NCBI GenBank assembly: GCA_037074765.1
Contig: JBAMDO010000048.1
Span: 434,001 to 498,000 of the forward strand
Length of the DNA: 64,000 nt
From: Mansonella perstans
Taxonomy: Eukaryota > Nematoda > Chromadorea > Rhabditida > Onchocercidae
Direction of reading: 5' to 3'
Part shown: positions 44,588 to 57,674 of the stretch, in pieces
Numbering within the stretch: position 1 is the stretch's first letter
How the letters are laid out: the number at the start of each line of letters is the position of its first letter
The notes under the pieces: generated by a model
What the model was told of the DNA's origin: nothing
Database searches by the model: none
Seen by the model: only the letters and a program-made list of their open reading frames with translations
Position numbers and translations under genes: made by a program

Positions 44588-47500
44588 ACGAATTTTTTAA
44601 GAAAGTGTCAAGCTGACACTGTTCAATGAATGTTAAAATGTAGAACTGTTCCAACATTTTTCAAACGTAAAGAAAAAATCGGGGGATTACTATGTAAATA
44701 AAGCACTGTGTAAACAAGCGGCTCTTCATAAAAAGATCGCGGTCTTCCTTCAATTTCAAATAGCTAAAAATTTTTATAAGATGTAACTGCATTTTTTTTA
44801 TCACATGGAAATTTTTTTCTTTTCAAAAAATCGTATATTTAGTAGTAAAAGCTATTTTTGTGCAATGATTCTCCATTATCCGTTGCACTTTGCTACAAAA
44901 TACTTTATGTCCATTACAACGTACACTTTCAAAATTAACTTTAAAAAAATGATTATGGATGGAATAAAAAAGGAGCGGAGAATAACAAATTAAATGGTAC
45001 GCGAAACAGAAATAAATGATATCTATATTTCTGATAAGCTAAAATAAAATTCTATAGTTTGCTTAAACATTAAACTAATCATATGGAATATTTAAATAGA
45101 ATATTAATAAAGGATTTTTGCTATATCCTTTCATTCAAATTTGGTAATTTACTAAATTAAAAATTTAAATCGATAAAATGAAAAACTTAACATGAAAATG
45201 ACGACTGTAGGTGCAAAGAAACAAACATTATTATTAGGATTTTTGGCTGTTTATTAATGCTGAATAAAATGCCACTATGGCTCAATCAAAATCATGCAAG
45301 CGATAATAGTACTTACATACTTAGAAAGTCCGGAAAATTCTCACAAGTCCAAATATCAATACAGTATATTCAAAAATGTAGAACTACTATTTTCGTTTAT
45401 TCCCCAATTATTATATTTCGGATAGTTTTGCTTCATTCTTTGGCAAGAATGCTGCTATTAACTCGTTTGAAAAAAGCTAGTAATATAGATAATTTTAGCA
45501 AAATTTTATTCGTTTATTTCTTAACCTAAAAGTGAAAAACTTTTGAATCATCTGATAAATTTTTTAAATGTAGTTGTAATGCAATTACATGAAATTTTCA
45601 AAAAAGTCTTCTAAATCTTGAAAAAAAAAAGACTTGTTAAAATCATTTCTTTAATTCTTTGCTGTAAGTCGCCGTTAATCCATAAACTGTCTCAATTACT
45701 TCCACACATCATTATCATCCTGCAGTTAATTCTGCGGCGCTAATTTTTCACCAAATTTTTTTTTAAAAATCGGAAAAGATTAATTTATTTTGCTTTCCTT
45801 CATTCAAAGTGATCATTACAATTTTTAGATACTTTTCAAACGTACGATTCTCAAAATCAATTGTTCCAAGCTATTTCTTGAATGCAGAAAAAATAAAAGA
45901 GTCTGCAAAATAATATATATGAAAATGGATTCGAAAATAGCAAGTTGGAAACAAAGAAATTATGTTTGAGAAAAAAAGTTCCTTTTAGCTAATTTAATTC
46001 ATAATTAATAATAACAATTAATATCAATGTAGATTTCAACATGTTTTCATTATTTCTATTAAACATGACACTAAGATTGAAAATGATTAACAAACTGCAT
46101 GTAAAAGAATTAGTAGGATTTTGAAATTAATTCTAAGTAATTAAGAACGTTATTAAAGATGCTACTTGCATAATCTAAACGTTAAATTGAAAATATTTGA
46201 GAATACAAGTAATAGTGTAAATCTTTTTAGTCTCGGAAATTGCTGCGAAAAATCTTGTTACAAATTTGAATTTAAATTAAAACTTAAGAAATAAATGTCG
46301 CTGCATATTTTTCTTATTTTTTTTTTTTTTTTTGTATTTATCACAGTGCTTAAGTTTTTTTGTTATTGTATTCCTTTATATTGTAAGGGAATGCAAAGAA
46401 TTGCAAAATATTACTACCAATTTTTTGAATTTAATTTAGTTAGTGATATTACCCTATTCTGGGCACCCTATTTCAAACAAATCATTATTGAAACACTGTC
46501 TCCATATATATATGTATACAGAAGTAATTGATATGCTTATGTATAAATACAAGCAAATCAATTGTAATGCTAATAGGTCGTGATGAGTTGCTGCTCTTGG
46601 AAAGTAATAACTAAAAAAAATGTTCCTTCCTTTGTTATTGTTGCTTATTGGCATATTTCAAAACACATATGTTTTAAATCGGTACAGTATTCTAGATTTT
46701 CTAGTGTTTAGACAGTTTAGACTTTTTATAGTCATGATCAATTAAACTCATTTTCTTTTCATCAACTTTCAAATTTCAACTCAAAAATTTGTGGGAATTT
46801 TTGAATTCTCTACCAATTTGCAAGATTTTTGGAAGTTTTTGTTTGAATAAGAATTTCAATATTTTCGCTATTTTGGCTTGTTATAACTAACTTCAATAAA
46901 TTCAAATCCTGTTCTTATTGCATAATCGAAAGAAAATTTCAAAACCATTTGAATACTTCTGTAAAATTCCAAAATTTGGTCGAATAATTTTATTCATGAA
47001 TATTGTGTTGACTTTATAATTGTCACTTTCTTCTATTTTAAGCATCTGTAGAAAGCATAGATTCAAATGTTATGTTTAAGTATCGAAACTGCGCAAGACA
47101 ATTGTGCTAAAATTCCGAATCCTAATTACCATCAATTACTTCTAATGTCTTTAAAAGGCTCTTGAATATTCTTAAATCTCAATATTTCCAGCAGCTTTTG
47201 ATAAATTCTGCTAACTTCCTGTCTTCGTCTAAAAGTATATTCTGCAATTGCCATTAATGCTAATACAAGTGATAAATATTAATAAATCCAGTTTTTCAGT
47301 GCTGGCAGCAGATCTAAGAATAACTTTAAATTAATTAAAAGACATAAAATCAAGCCCATTCACTAAGTCCAACATCATTCACTAAAAAAATGCTACTGAA
47401 CGACATCGGCAAAAAAGTTTTCAAAGATCCATTTAAACATTTAAATAACGCTTTTGCGGGTTTTTTTCTTTTTTTTTCAAACAGTAATTGGATCAACTAA

Positions 47501-49458
47501 ATCATGATTGATTGCTAAAATTGAAGTTTATTTAAATTTAATCTGACTGTTGTCATGAAATTTTTTTTGTTGAAGGAGATTAACAATGAAATTTCTTCGT
47601 GCTGCTTGAGAAGGACGTAAGGAGTGTGATAAAGGATTTATTGACGACGTTGATAGATTTCTTATCCTTAGATTATTAGCGAATACAGAGAATACAGTTA
47701 TGGTTAGGTTTCTTGTTGCTGTAAAGATGTTAAGGTGAGATTCTGTATGTTGAGTAATTGAACTGGAGCTTAAGATACGGAATCAAGAACACCAAATGAA
47801 GCTTATATCCCGGATAGGCAATGGAAACCCTTTATATAGTGGAGGTGGTTTACAAAACCTAATACATTACATGATTTATTCTCAAGCGAGAAGAATTTGG
47901 ATGTGAATTGGTTTACGGAATGTATACAACGTTCTTGCCATAGATTCGTTATTAGAACATTTTCACTCAATTTGAGATTAGATAAATGATCATCACTTTA
48001 ATTTATTTCTTGTGTAATAAATCTTTCATATGAGAAGTATTCTAGACAGTCTTTACGCTAGAAATCTGTAATAGAAAATACTTTCATTACTTCAACATAT
48101 TGTAAAATTTTTCTGTTTCCCAATGATTGTCCAATTAAAACATACGCTTCCTTAATTTTGCTCTTATGGAAGTGATTTTAGAAGAAATTTGTAATTTTTC
48201 TGAAATCAAATTGCTGCAAAACACCCGATAAATCAAAATGCAGGCTTGTATTAGACAGCTTAAGGAAATTAAAATTTTTGATGAAAAAATCAAAATTACC
48301 TTTGGTTCGCTTTTTTAGATGTGAAGGAAAATTGTCACATGGTCTCTTTAGATGAAGAATTAATTTGTTAAACATGAACTTAGATTTTAGAATTATTCAC
48401 TCAACTGAAAAATAGAAATTTTGGGGTTATGAAGAGTCATAAAACCTAAGTGTGGAAGTAATCGAATGAATATAAGATATATTCAAGATTCATAATAATC
48501 CTTAGCAAATGACTCATGATTATTTCACTTCTCATCATTCGTTGTTAGAATTGAAATTAAAAAAAAATTTCTTATTTGTCTTTCTTCAATATTTCCTTTC
48601 AGTATTTTCTCTTTTATAAGTACTGTTTCACGCTGTTTTTTTTCCTTTTTTTTGAAAATAAAAATTAGGTGAAATGTCTTTCATCAACATTTGTGGTTCT
48701 TATCAGTGTTACGATTCCAACACTCATAAGTTTAAAAAATTTCATAAAATATTACGATTGCCATTAAAGCAATTCATAAAGTCAAATAAATCAATCTCAT
48801 AAATCAAAAATAATTTGATAAAGAAGAAACATCATTTCCATCCAGTTTGAATTAACAGAATGTCCTGGACGAATTGCTGAACTTTTTTCTCACTTCACTT
48901 GCAAATGTTTCGTGTATTTGTACTTGATCATGCAGAGTTCGAGAAGTGAAAATCAACTGAATTATTTTTCAGTAATCGGTTACTTTTGTTTTTTATTTTT
49001 GAATGAAGTGCGAAATGTCTTATCAGTTGTTAAGCAACAGATAAATGAAGTGTTTGGAATTCGTTTAACGTCATGAACATTGTCGAACTTTTCCGTTTCA
49101 GCAGTGTATGCACCATTCATTTAAACAAGCGTTGAGAAAAGAGAAAGTAGCTATTTTGATTCAGTGCAATTCCCGTAATTTTTATGTTATAAAGCGGAAA
49201 CTTTTCAAGAAACAGATCAGCCATACACAAAGCTTTCGGATGGAAAAACAGGAAAGAATGCATCTATCGATTCATCCAATCCGATAAAGCAAATCGGGTG
49301 GGTGAGGAACAGTAAGAGAAGCATACATAGAGACCACAACAAAAGTTTTAGCTTTTCATGAAGAAAAGTTGGTGCAGAAGAACAGATGGTAGTTAAGACT
49401 GCCGAATAACGCTGACAAAGTGGAGTCCTTAAAATCCAATCTTACTTCCAGCATCGAA
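44588..49458. other. Gene-poor spacer
   Basis: Nearly 5 kb of AT-rich sequence with scattered short open frames, none with coding character I can defend. A 44-codon frame near 47610-47750 looks slightly exon-like but has no usable acceptor. The tail, from about 49080, holds the upstream region of the Tyr-rich gene. Confidence 0.5.
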
Positions 49459-50566
49459 ATGATGGACTATAGCTATGGTTTGTCAAGGGCGCGATCCACG
49501 ACACTTCTTCACTCACGTCGTCCGAGAATACTCGTAATTACTTTTCCGTTTTTTTTTAGTTATTGAATTTCATAATACGGAAATATATGAATCATCGCTC
49601 ATCTTGCCGAATGGAATTGACCGGAAGTTTGACTGAATTGATTAGAAAACAGCTCTCCCAAGGTTTCCGGTTCTCGTATGCTCGAAGGCTATTGAAATTC
49701 ATCGATTTTAAATTTACAGGTAACGCGCGCAAAATCTGTGCCGGATCTTGTGTATCACGTCAGAAAAAGCAACAAATACAAGCCTCAATGGAGCTATACA
49801 TTTTGGCCTTACTACAACTTGGTAAGATCAAAAATTCTGGTTGCAGTTGAATTTTACATGAACAAATTGATAATGAATTTTTCTGTACCAAAATCACAGA
49901 AACTGTTTCAGTATGATTTTTGGTATGATCGTTATAGTGGATTCAGACCACTTTATAGAAGTTCATACTATCCACGTCGTTATTACCATCCGGATATAAT
50001 GCCCAACCCACATTACTGGAGTGGTCCATATACAGCATGGATAAAACAAAGAGGATTTTGGTAATTTTAATCCTAAATTAATACAGTTTTTTAATTTGAA
50101 AAGTAACAAAGAAATCATTTACATCTATTGGTCCGTACTTTCTACCAAATTCCGTTATAGAAGGATTTTAAATAGCTGGGTTTATTCAATATAACGGAAA
50201 CGACAGAATGCCTTTACGCAAAAACCATCAGTAAAAATTAGTGAAAAAAAACCATTAATAAAAATTCGCGGGTAAAAAAGGAACTATAAAAATTACTGCT
50301 CACATGCCACTTACTAGAAAAGAATTGTGGTTGGGATGTAGTAATAGGGGATTTAAATTCCTGATTCTTTCAATAGTAATCAATATGCGAACTCTAAATT
50401 CGCTAGTTTTCATCAATACCGAATTTTCCAAATGTTCAGGCACGATTACAACTCACCATTCTACTACCGAAGATTCTCCACTTACTACGATGACTATCCA
50501 CGTTATATTTATACTCCTTTCCGCACCAGAAATTACGCTTCAGATTTTTATGATCGTTACTACTGA
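49459..50566 (+). CDS. Tyr/Arg/Trp-rich basic protein, possibly filagenin-like
   Basis: Four exons give 150 aa: 49459-49533, 49720-49821, 49912-50060 and 50440-50566. The ATG-ATG is 8 bases after TTACTTCCAG, a likely trans-splice acceptor, and AATAAA lies 22 bases after the stop (50589). The N-terminus reads M-M-D-Y-S-Y-G-L-S-R-A-R-S-T-T. Exons 2-4 are extraordinarily aromatic, with blocks such as Y-T-F-W-P-Y-Y-N-L, S-Y-Y-P-R-R-Y-Y-H and F-Y-D-R-Y-Y at the end. By count about 29 Tyr and 19 Arg occur in 150 residues, with no Cys. The composition and size recall nematode filagenins, basic proteins of the muscle thick-filament core. That is a resemblance I recall in general terms, not an alignment. 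There is no signal peptide. The splice in exon 3, TTTTG/GTAATT, is required to reach exon 4; retaining the intron would stop the protein immediately at the same Trp. Confidence 0.75.
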
Positions 50567-53340
50567 AAAGCGAACAATCTCATCCTTCAATAAACTTTGC
50601 GCGATATGATAAATCCCTATCAAGAAAGCCCTTTGGCGGACTTAAACGAAAAATTCGTTCTTTGATCATCCACGTGTTGCACTAAACATAGTATATTTCA
50701 TTAAATTTAGTGGTCAAGCTTCAAGTTAGACGTTTTAAACAAGTAATTTGGCTATCGATAAATCAAATGCAAGATCCGCTCTAAATTCATGTCATACTTT
50801 GAACTGTTTTAACATCTCTTGAGATCGTAACAACATGCAGCAAGAAAAAGAATCCACAGACTCAATGAGTCGGTGTTGTACAATAGTATCTATCTTCCAA
50901 TTTTTGAGTATGCTAGAAACCATGTTTTTTTGAATATTACAAAATTCGGATTAAAATGAACACAAAACTATATTAGTATCCTAATCTTTCAGCCAAAAAC
51001 AAACTTCATAGAAACAAATATTAAAAGTAAAATATACAGCAAATCTCAGCAAAATCACGATGTTACAAAATGATAGCTGTAAGAATGAAATAATAAAAAT
51101 TAAACAATAATATCACAGATACAAATATGACATACAGATAAGCTAATAACTATACAAAAAAACATGTTATGTCAGCTGAGGTCAATTAATCGTTATCGAT
51201 ACTATATTTGTAAGCAATCTACATCCGACTAGCAATGCTTGTCAATAATTTAAAATTTGCTAGTCTAGAAAAATGGGAACAAAGCGAAAAAATGTGGTCA
51301 GGGCAGTATCCCCCCCCTACTGTTTGAAACTGAAAACCATATGGCACAGACATCATAAAGCTGCACACCATAGAATACAACGAATAAAAGATGAAAATTA
51401 TAAGAGATACAAAATAAATGTAAAATATCTTACAGTAAGAATTCGAAATGGCCATAATCTTAGCGGAATTTCAAAAAAAATAAATCTGATCAAGAGTGAA
51501 AAAATGCAACTGTTCACAATGTAAAATCAAGATAGTGGGAACAAAACAAATTCCCAAAAACTTTAAAAACAAATCTGCCACAATAATGCCAGTGAGAACA
51601 AATAGAAGCAAATGCATTACTATCATGATAAATCAAAAATGATGCGTTATTTCTGCATGATGGCAATGTCATATATCTAACAGATATCTAAAAAACGTGC
51701 ATTAGCAATTGGAACAACTTGAGGAATCCCAACATTTAAATAACCTTTGTCATACCCAGTGGTTGTAAAAAAAGTGCAAACTTTGTCTACTGCAATGAAA
51801 AACAAATATTTTTTCCTGCTGTTAACAAGACCAATGAACAAATTCAGGCTTGAAAAAAAAAAACTGGAATTAACAGCTGAACACATAGACATAAACGATT
51901 ACTTTAGAATATGAATTTTATAAAAAAAATATGCGCAATTATAAAAACGAACAAAGAAAACACACACCAATGCATGATAATGGAGCTTAATTTCGAAAAG
52001 ATAACTTCTTTTCAATATTATAAAATTGAATTAACAAATATCATACTAATTAGCATTACATATCTACCGTCTCATGAAAGAATTGAAAAATACGGAGAAA
52101 ATGTCAAATAAAATATGATTTGAATGTATATAAATATATAAGAAACAATTTAAGAAAGGAAATGTTATTTAGAAGCTTAAAATGCGGACAATTAAGGGGT
52201 AATTCAGGCCGACCACTTTATCTGCAGAAATAAACCAGGATTAATTATTCATTCAGTTACCATCAAGTTACCATCAATCAAAAAATCTGAAAAATGCATC
52301 AACAAACAAAGCAAAACGCAGAAATATTATGAAGCAAAACATCGTTTAAACAATTTAAAAACAGATAATTTGACAATGTCAGAAACAAAATTTTGCGATT
52401 CTGAAATGCATGAAAATGAGCGGATACAAAATAAGGGAAAGAAATACTAAACAAAAAAGCAACGATAATCTCTCATACCTGCACGAATCATACATAGATA
52501 CATTTTATAAACAGTAAGTTTTATTCATGATGCTTGCATAAATGACTATATCTGAAATGTATACCTTTTCATAAGCATTGTTAGATGCGTTATGCTTCTG
52601 ACTGGAAGAATTTCGAAAATTAAATTTAAAGTTTCACTTCCAACCAATGCCTACTGCTCTATTAATTTAAGTTATACTTATAAAAATGCGATGAATATCT
52701 CGAAGAATCTTTCGAAATGAAATGCAGCTCAAAAATAATAACTGTGAAATTAATCATACCAAAAACGATAGAAAAGCAATGGTGAAGATAAACTAGTAAG
52801 CTATGCAACAGAAAAAAATGCATTTCAAAACAGGATATCAAGTAAATGCGAGAAAATTCGAAAGAAATATTTAGATGATAAGAAAAAGAATTATTCTAAA
52901 AAAGTCGGTGTATTTAAATTTCAACTTTCTAGTGAACTTGGAAAAATACAATTCTTGCAAAATAAATAAAAACTGTTTGGACCTAATTATAATTATTGCT
53001 CAATGAAAGAATGCAAAAAAACTTCAAATACACTCGGAAGACTTATAACCATGCGCAGTGTGCTCCCAGATACTTAAAAATAATAAAATTACTGGAAAAC
53101 AGTGCTGAAAATGTCTAATGGACTTTTAGATTCTTGCCGGAGATCTAAACAAAAAAAACTGCAAGCCTAAAACATTCAACTCATGCTCCACAGACAGGTC
53201 TTGAACAATACTTACGTTGATATGCTGCAAATCAATGCAGTAAATTATTATAAATTTAAAAATAAATAAATGAAAGCACACTGTACCCGCATCTGAAAAT
53301 AAAACGGTTCTGACAGCTGGCTGACCGATATCTAGTTAAC
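50567..53340. other. Spacer between convergent genes
   Basis: This region lies between a + strand gene and a - strand gene that converge. It is AT-rich and A-biased on the + strand, with several short frames and no recognised coding sequence. Part is likely the 3' UTR of the hexosaminidase gene. Confidence 0.5.
50589..50594 (+). terminator. Polyadenylation signal AATAAA
   Basis: Canonical AATAAA 22 bases after the stop of the Tyr-rich gene. Confidence 0.6.
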
Positions 53341-56300
53341 TTAAAATTCTTGCACAGCGAAAGGTCTTCTCGGGAAGACACGGAGCTCCGAAAGCTTATC
53401 TATGCGCTGTGATAATTCTTCTAAACGTTTCAGTGTTGGCTTTACGTACACGTAAACAAATTCAGCTACTGTATCATTGTAGAAAACAGTTTGCATTACA
53501 GCCCTAAAAAAAAGTTTGCTCGATTAAATGCTGCAATGCGTTCATTGTATTAAAATAAAATTGCAAACGTCAAATTAAATTAATTTACCTAATATTCTGC
53601 TCGCAAACCTCCATTTCACGAAGGAACGACTTGACTTTGAATAGTACTTGATCAAGATACCAAGCTTGTGTGTACAAGTGTTTTTCGTTGAATCTTGCCA
53701 TCCACCCGCGAACCTTAAAAACAGTGTTTAATTTTACATCACGATTAGTTTTAAAAACAGAAACAAACCTGATAATCATTGAAAACTTGTTCTTCAACTG
53801 AACTGATTGTAGAATGCAATGTCTGAACAGCGAGGAAAACATGTACGCCTAAAAAATATTATAAATCAGTTTCATTCAAGTAGGGCATAGAAATACAGAT
53901 CCTCAAATGTTAATATGTGAATCACCTACATTATCTGCATAATAGGGCATTATAAATCGAGATAACTTGCCAGAATTTCAAAATCTGCGAAGTAATTCAA
54001 AAAAACCCTTCGAAAGACATTTAAAGTAAGTAAGTAAGTAAGGAAAGATCGATACCAGGAAAACTACACTGCGGTATAAAAGGAGATGAATTTTTGCCGA
54101 AATATAATATCGAAGAACACTGCAATAACTGTGAGACTGACCGCATCACTAAATTTCAAATTCAATTATTTTTTCAACATGCTTATAAAAGTGATGCCAA
54201 TTTTATGCTAACCATAAGAGAGGATGAGGTTTCATCAAAGTGAAAATCAATTCTAAATTAATAGAACATGATTAGAGCAAATTGCTCATCTTCCAAAAAA
54301 CAAATCAAAAGAATGTGCTTCTGTTTATAACTCATGAAATGCATAAAAGCATTTCCTAATTAAAACTTCCCATAAATCAAATCAGAATTCTTACCCTCAG
54401 AACCGTACTGGCCACTTTTTAAAACAGCCATGTTTACAGCAGCAGAAAGTAGACCAACAGGTATAACTTCGCATATGATGGCGAAATGGTCAAACCTGAA
54501 AATGACTAAATATTTAAAAATATGAAGTCCATTTTGCATAACTTGAAAAAAATGAACAACAAAAAATATTTTACAACCGCATACAAATGTAATAAAAACA
54601 TCACCATGAATATTACTGGATTCTCTTCACTCATGAATAAGCAATATACTGACGTTGAAAAGTATTTGCTTTGACTAGTAAGTCACCTAACCGATCATTT
54701 CTTCACAAGATGCTTATCATGGAACTAGAAAAAGCTTCGGATAAGCAATTTTGCATAAAAATGAACTGTAGTTTTTGTAATAATACCTAGAAACACTAAA
54801 AACAACAAAAACACAATGTTTCAATGCATAATTATCATACAGCTTGCACTACAATAAATTTTCCGATGAGATAACCATAAATGATGAATGTAACTGAAAA
54901 AGCTTAACCTTTGCCAACCGGTTACAATGATACCTCGAAACTGCTTGAACTTGGAATGATGCTCATCCATCTGTTTCAGCCAACTAATATGGTTGTTCAA
55001 ATAATGCTGAACATTGGAAGCATATTGATCTGGGCCGTCGGCACCTAAAATGAGCACAAATAATACTTCACAAAAACATTCTGGAAGCAGAAAAGAACTA
55101 GTCACTATAAAATATAAATTTGCAATACACTGTACTTTCGAAAACTCAACTTTATAAGCAGAAGCTCCCCAGACATATGAAAACATTGAAGATAATCGCT
55201 GCCAAAAATCAGGCAACAACTGGTCATCCAAATTTTCCATATAATTCCATACTACTGGCTCGACCAAATTACTCAAACTAAAAATATCAAGAGGGTGAAA
55301 TGATAAAGAAACTTCAAATCACTTATCAATATCTGTTAAAACTATACAAAGCTAACAAATACTATTTGAGAAATGATGCAGTTAAAGATGATGATCTTGT
55401 TCAATTTTCAGTGAATAGCGGTGCACATTTCAGACCACAATCATAGCATTACGCAAAGCACTCAGCAGTACCATTATTGAAAATGTCAAACTCAAATGAA
55501 ATCACAAACCCAATAAAAATATTTACCCATGCATCAAGACATTTTTTGTTTGTAAATTTACCAGCATATCGTGCCAAATCAATATATTTACTTTCTTCTT
55601 TGGAATTTGAGCCTAAAATTCATTACATTCTAGATCGATATGTAAGAAGGAAAAACTACTACTCTCTAAAGGAATCAATTCGTCAATACTTCTCTGATAA
55701 GCTGAAGTTAAATTCCATAGTATCAAAAGCGATTAAAGGGAATTTGAAAAATCGTCCAGTGAAAAAAAAATTAGCGCTAGGAAAACACAAACCTTGACAA
55801 ATTTTGCTATTCTCGCAATGTGTTTGAGCAGCAAGAACTCGGTATCAACATTATGGCTTACCATGTAACTTCTGTCCTTTTCACACCGACCAATCTAACA
55901 CAATGTAGCGATCATGAATTACATCGAACACTTTTATATTGTCACTATCTTTTACTCTAACTATTAACAAAATCAAATGCAAATATTTATACAGAAATCT
56001 TGAGTAACACTATATCGATTGCACGGATTCAACCGTGGAAAGATGTAGGCGATCTAAAACAAACTTGAAAAACTTCATCTGCTCCAATGTGAAAATATTT
56101 CATAGCAAAATCTTTATGCAAATTCAATATCTGTCTCAGCACTTCCTCAACCAAATCAACTGCTCCTTCATCCGTCAAGCAAATTACCTGAATGTAATTG
56201 CGGAAATGTCACTAAAATACTAGTCATAATAACAATATATCTTGGAATTACACATAAAATCCAAAAATCATATCAAACTAAGCTATCAGCCATACCTGTG

Positions 56301-57674
56301 GATATCGTTCCTCCTCGCGATATTTGGAGAAGTCAGAATATTTCAAAATGTATTCCAGATGACCCACTGTTTGCACAAGAGGTATAATGTCCAAATTATG
56401 TGTTTGGATCGCAAGGAGAAAACGACGCAATTCATCCAAAGTATATGCATTTCCAGCTTTTATCCCACTTAGTTTACCTTTAAAATGAATTAATAGTAAT
56501 AAAGTTTTTGAATAAAAAGAACGTACTCAAGGAAATGGAGAGTAACTTACTGGAAGTACTGATGCGTTTATAGCTAAAATAATGGATAGAAATGATGCAC
56601 AAAGAATCACGTCCAATAAAATTTATTATTGCAGTACAAAACTGTTAATGAAAAAAATTTCAGTGTGATAAAATAGATGAACATACGTACCTGTAAATGG
56701 AAACATGTCTTCATATTCAATCATTATTCCTGTTGCTCCAATTTGTTTAATGAAAGGAACAAGCTTCAATAAATAATCCATTTTCGGTGCTGCGCCTTTC
56801 AAATCCAGATGGAAAATGCGATTTGCTATAACAATTATAGTTTACTTTTCTCAAATAAACAAAACAAAATCCGTACAAGCAAACTAATCCACTGTTCATA
56901 ATAACAGGAAATTCATAAATCAAATATACAATTTCTTTTTCCATCAATTTAACAAGTTGAAACAGCCTATTTACATCAGAAGAATGCACAGAATCAAATA
57001 ATGAAAAAAGTAAAATAAGAATTCTTTGGAACTTACGCGCAATGAAGTAATTTTGGGAAGATGATGGCCCATGTAATATTTTCTGGAAGTCATGATCTCG
57101 ATCAACGACAAATCCTTCCATATTCTCCAGACCGTTTCTCTGAATTATAAAAATTGTTGTTACAATAACTTGGAAAATAAATTTTCTAAATTTCATAGTG
57201 TAGGCTATATAGTACAAGTACTAAAAATAACCTTTACTCCATTAAATTTCATTCTTGGCTGACTTTTATGCGACGCATTGTGCTGCACTCGTAATCCTTT
57301 CTAGAAATTATTTCTTTGCAACAAATGAAATTACATTCTTGCAATATATCAAACTTATTCTTTTATATTGATAATGTATACCTTCTTACTCAAGTACATA
57401 TGACTAATATCCGTCAGAAGTTTGCTTATCTTTCATACTATTCTTTTGAAACATCCAAAATTCAATGTAATTATCTTGCCTAATCATTTGATGCGGCTAA
57501 TAACCTGTTTATCTTTGTGGTTGTACATGTAAAAACCATCAACCAAGTAATTTGGGAATAATAGTCGAGAGAGAAGAAGCATGCCTGATAGTCTATAATG
57601 AGAACTGTGGCTGTGTAAATCACCGTTAATAGCGATATCGACAGTGCAAACCGGCGAACCGACCGTGGTAACAT
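53341..57674 (-). CDS. GH20 beta-N-acetylhexosaminidase, hexosaminidase-D type, membrane-anchored
   Basis: Fourteen exons give about 554 aa: 57674-57537, 57300-57238, 57139-57037, 56825-56691, 56477-56296, 56187-56065, 55894-55793, 55612-55527, 55277-55151, 55044-54909, 54495-54395, 53848-53769, 53713-53589 and 53503-53341. Glycoside hydrolase family 20 enzymes release terminal N-acetylhexosamine. HEXD-type landmarks are H-L-D-L-K-G (107-112), I-E-Y-E-D-M-F-P (137-144), I-I-P-L-V-Q-T-V-G-H, H-I-G-A-D-E with the catalytic Asp244-Glu245 pair, L-V-E-P-V-V-W-N-Y, W-G-A-S-A-Y-K/G-A-D-G-P and G-I-I-V-T-G-W-Q-R. The first exon is a type-II signal anchor (basic M-L-P-R-S-V-R-R, then about 22 hydrophobic residues) and exon 2 has an N-A-S glycosylation site, so a Golgi or luminal site is inferred. 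The ATG follows TATTTCAG by 5 bases. The exon 1 donor is weak. The exon 9/10 junction is one base short in frame; see findings. Confidence 0.88.

Noticed and set aside
47590..47752. 44-codon open frame in the spacer before the Tyr-rich gene
   Set aside because: No acceptor or start fits and no family is recognised.
49563..49719. Open frame before exon 2 of the Tyr-rich gene as an extra exon
   Set aside because: Exon 1 joins exon 2 in phase without it, giving R-P-R-I-L-V-T-R-A-K. Retaining it in its open frame would force the wrong frame on exon 2.
56545..56570. Short exon-like segment encoding A-I-N-A-S-V-L-P in the hexosaminidase gene
   Set aside because: It starts in phase 1 and ends in phase 0, so the next exon would hit a stop. 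Direct joining gives the expected M-F-P-F-T-G-K-L sequence.
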